From Bifidobacterium pseudolongum subsp. globosum (GTDB lineage: Bacteria; Actinomycetota; Actinomycetes; Actinomycetales; Bifidobacteriaceae), in assembly GCF_000741295.1 (NCBI RefSeq), contig NZ_JGZG01000002.1, positions 1-64,000 on the forward strand: DNA of 64,000 nucleotides, given 5' to 3'. Position numbers and translations under genes: made by a program. Positions 63,009 to 64,000 of this stretch are shown here, piece after piece; position 1 is the stretch's first letter, and the number at the start of each line of letters is the position of its first letter. The notes under the pieces are model-generated. The model searched no databases, was not told the origin of the DNA, and worked only from the letters and a program-made list of their open reading frames with translations.

Positions 63009-63719
63009 CTAGCGCTGCGAGCGGCGGATCAGTTTGCCCGGCTGGTAGATGATGATCGTGCGCCCCTCGCGCGCGATCCATCCGCGGTTGGCAAAATCCA
63101 TGAGCGCCTTGTTCACTGTTTCGCGGGACGACCCCACAAGCTGCGCCATCTCCTCCTGCGTCAGGTCGTGCGGCACCTGCAGGCCCTCCTCGACCGGCTT
63201 GCCGAAGCGTGCCGCCAGATTGAGCAGTGTCTTCGCCAAGCGCGCGGGCACGTCCATGAACACCAGGTCCGCGATCCGCTCGTTGTTCAGGCGCAGGCGG
63301 TTCGCCAGCACCTGCAGCATGTCGACGGCCACGCGCGGGTGCGCGTTGAGCCACGCGAACAGCGCGTCGTGTTCGAGCCACACCACTTTGGTGCCATTGA
63401 GCATCGCCACTGCGGTCGCCGTGCGCGGGCCCCCTTCGGGGTCGAACACGGGAATCTCGCCGAGCACTTCGCCGCGCGTGTGGATGCTCAGCAGCTGCAC
63501 GCGGTTGTCCGCCGACTGCCGGATCAGCTTCACGCGCCCCTGCTCGATCACATACATGCGGTGATCGGTGTCCCCCTCGCGGAAAATCGTGTCGCCTTTG
63601 TTCACCATAGCGCTGTGCATATGTGGCAGCAGCTCCTCCGCCTGTTGCACGGAGACCTGCTTGAACAGGGCCGTGTGCAGCAGCGGGTTGTGCGTCTGAT
63701 CGTCGTTGTGCGTCGCCAT
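63009..63719 (-). CDS. Crp/Fnr-family regulator (Crp/GlxR-like)
   Basis: 236 aa. Cyclic-nucleotide-binding domain: GDTIFREGDTDHRMYVIEQG, GEVLGEIPVFDPEGGPRTATAVA (phosphate-binding cassette RTATA). C-terminal helix-turn-helix LTQEEMAQLVGSSRETVNKAL. Close to actinobacterial GlxR/Crp. GAGGTGG three bases before ATG 63719. TACAAT (63782-63787, minus) suggests a leader of about 55 nt. Confidence 0.9.
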   Translation of the reverse strand: MATHNDDQTHNPLLHTALFKQVSVQQAEELLPHMHSAMVNKGDTIFREGDTDHRMYVIEQGRVKLIRQSADNRVQLLSIHTRGEVLGEIPVFDPEGGPRTATAVAMLNGTKVVWLEHDALFAWLNAHPRVAVDMLQVLANRLRLNNERIADLVFMDVPARLAKTLLNLAARFGKPVEEGLQVPHDLTQEEMAQLVGSSRETVNKALMDFANRGWIAREGRTIIIYQPGKLIRRSQR

Positions 63720-63830
63720 GACCACCTCATGCTTGAACCGTGTGCCTGCGCCCGGGCCGTCCATGGGCGCACGGTTGTCCCATTGTAGTCCAGCCACGCA
63801 CCGAACCCCAGCCTGCCGCGCCCCTGCGCG

Positions 63831-64000
63831 TCATACGGCGCCAAATGCGCGCGCCGTGCGCACGAGGCGCGCCACGACCTGCGCGCGCGTGAGCCGTGTG
63901 CCCGCGCATATCGGCTCCACGCGTTTCGCCGCCGATTTGACCGCTTTGTCAGACATCTTCTCGGCGCTCGTGTTCAACACGGCGCCCATTGCGCGCGCGT
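63831..64000 (-). CDS. Unidentified protein, C-terminal part only
   Basis: 56 codons are open to the right edge and end at TGA 63831-63833. The visible tail reads MGAVLNTSAEKMSDKAVKS, then AAKRVEPICAG, TRLTRAQVVARLVRTA and ends RAFGAV. It is basic, without a recognised family. The visible Met may be internal. Orientation matches the Crp gene downstream. Confidence 0.45.
   Translation of the reverse strand, partial: ARAMGAVLNTSAEKMSDKAVKSAAKRVEPICAGTRLTRAQVVARLVRTARAFGAV

Overview
The window looks like chromosomal DNA of a high-GC Bifidobacterium. The evidence is a tad pilus locus in actinobacterial order, a MurT/GatD pair, a variant leucine-rich-repeat protein, a UbiB-like kinase beside a phasin-like protein, rpoB-rpoC next to mutY, and Leloir galT-galK under a DeoR regulator. 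No rRNA, CRISPR array, insertion sequence or intact prophage was found. The species cannot be named from this window.

Layout. 1-2055: 5' part of dnaX (runs off the left edge). 2101-7027: seven-gene tad locus (tadZ-tadA-tadB-tadC-flp-tadE-tadE-like) read leftward, with a shared promoter-proximal motif before tadZ and before flp. 7028-8258: repeat-rich, gene-poor gap. 8259-12391: ppk, mutT1-like, unknown gene. 12559-19371: epimerase, two GlsB-type membrane proteins, upp, glycerophosphodiesterase, UbiB-like kinase, phasin-like protein. 19451-23038: gatD-murT-dnaB. 23170-24379: two tandem uracil-DNA-glycosylase-like genes, then a cluster of DnaA boxes. 24614-28230: glnD, glnB, amtB with a candidate GlnR site. 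28408-31972: ftsY, TetR regulator, C69 dipeptidase. 32053: tRNA-Lys followed by a second repeat-rich gap. 33002-35834: ECF-type transporter. 36193-37561: a chimeric, broken YhgE/Pip gene fused to the tail of a probable transglutaminase-like gene. 37558-40070: PP2C phosphatase, variant LRR protein, FHA protein. 40224-47867: rpoC, rpoB. 48076-50432: membrane protein, mutY, trmL-like. 50509-53318: UPF0210, ACT protein, class C sortase. 53518-56917: galK, galT, deoR. 57066-62929: polyprenol-phosphate mannosyltransferase-like, pyrD, old yellow enzyme, penicillin-binding protein. 63009-63719: Crp/Fnr regulator. 63831 onward: an unidentified partial gene.

How parts work together: amtB, glnB and glnD form a nitrogen-sensing module. 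MurT/GatD amidates lipid II, and the penicillin-binding protein polymerises and crosslinks it. The PP2C and FHA genes suggest Ser/Thr phospho-signalling, but no kinase is in view. galT and galK handle galactose.

The most unusual signals are non-coding. Three dispersed inverted or tandem repeat families recur in the gaps near 7.2-8.2 kb and 32.4-32.8 kb, with extra copies elsewhere. One is a hairpin-forming array with an exact 53-bp period. There is also a perfect 72-bp palindrome, a DnaA-box cluster between convergent genes, and a TANNNT box 7-9 nt before the start codon of at least eleven genes, which suggests widespread leaderless transcription.
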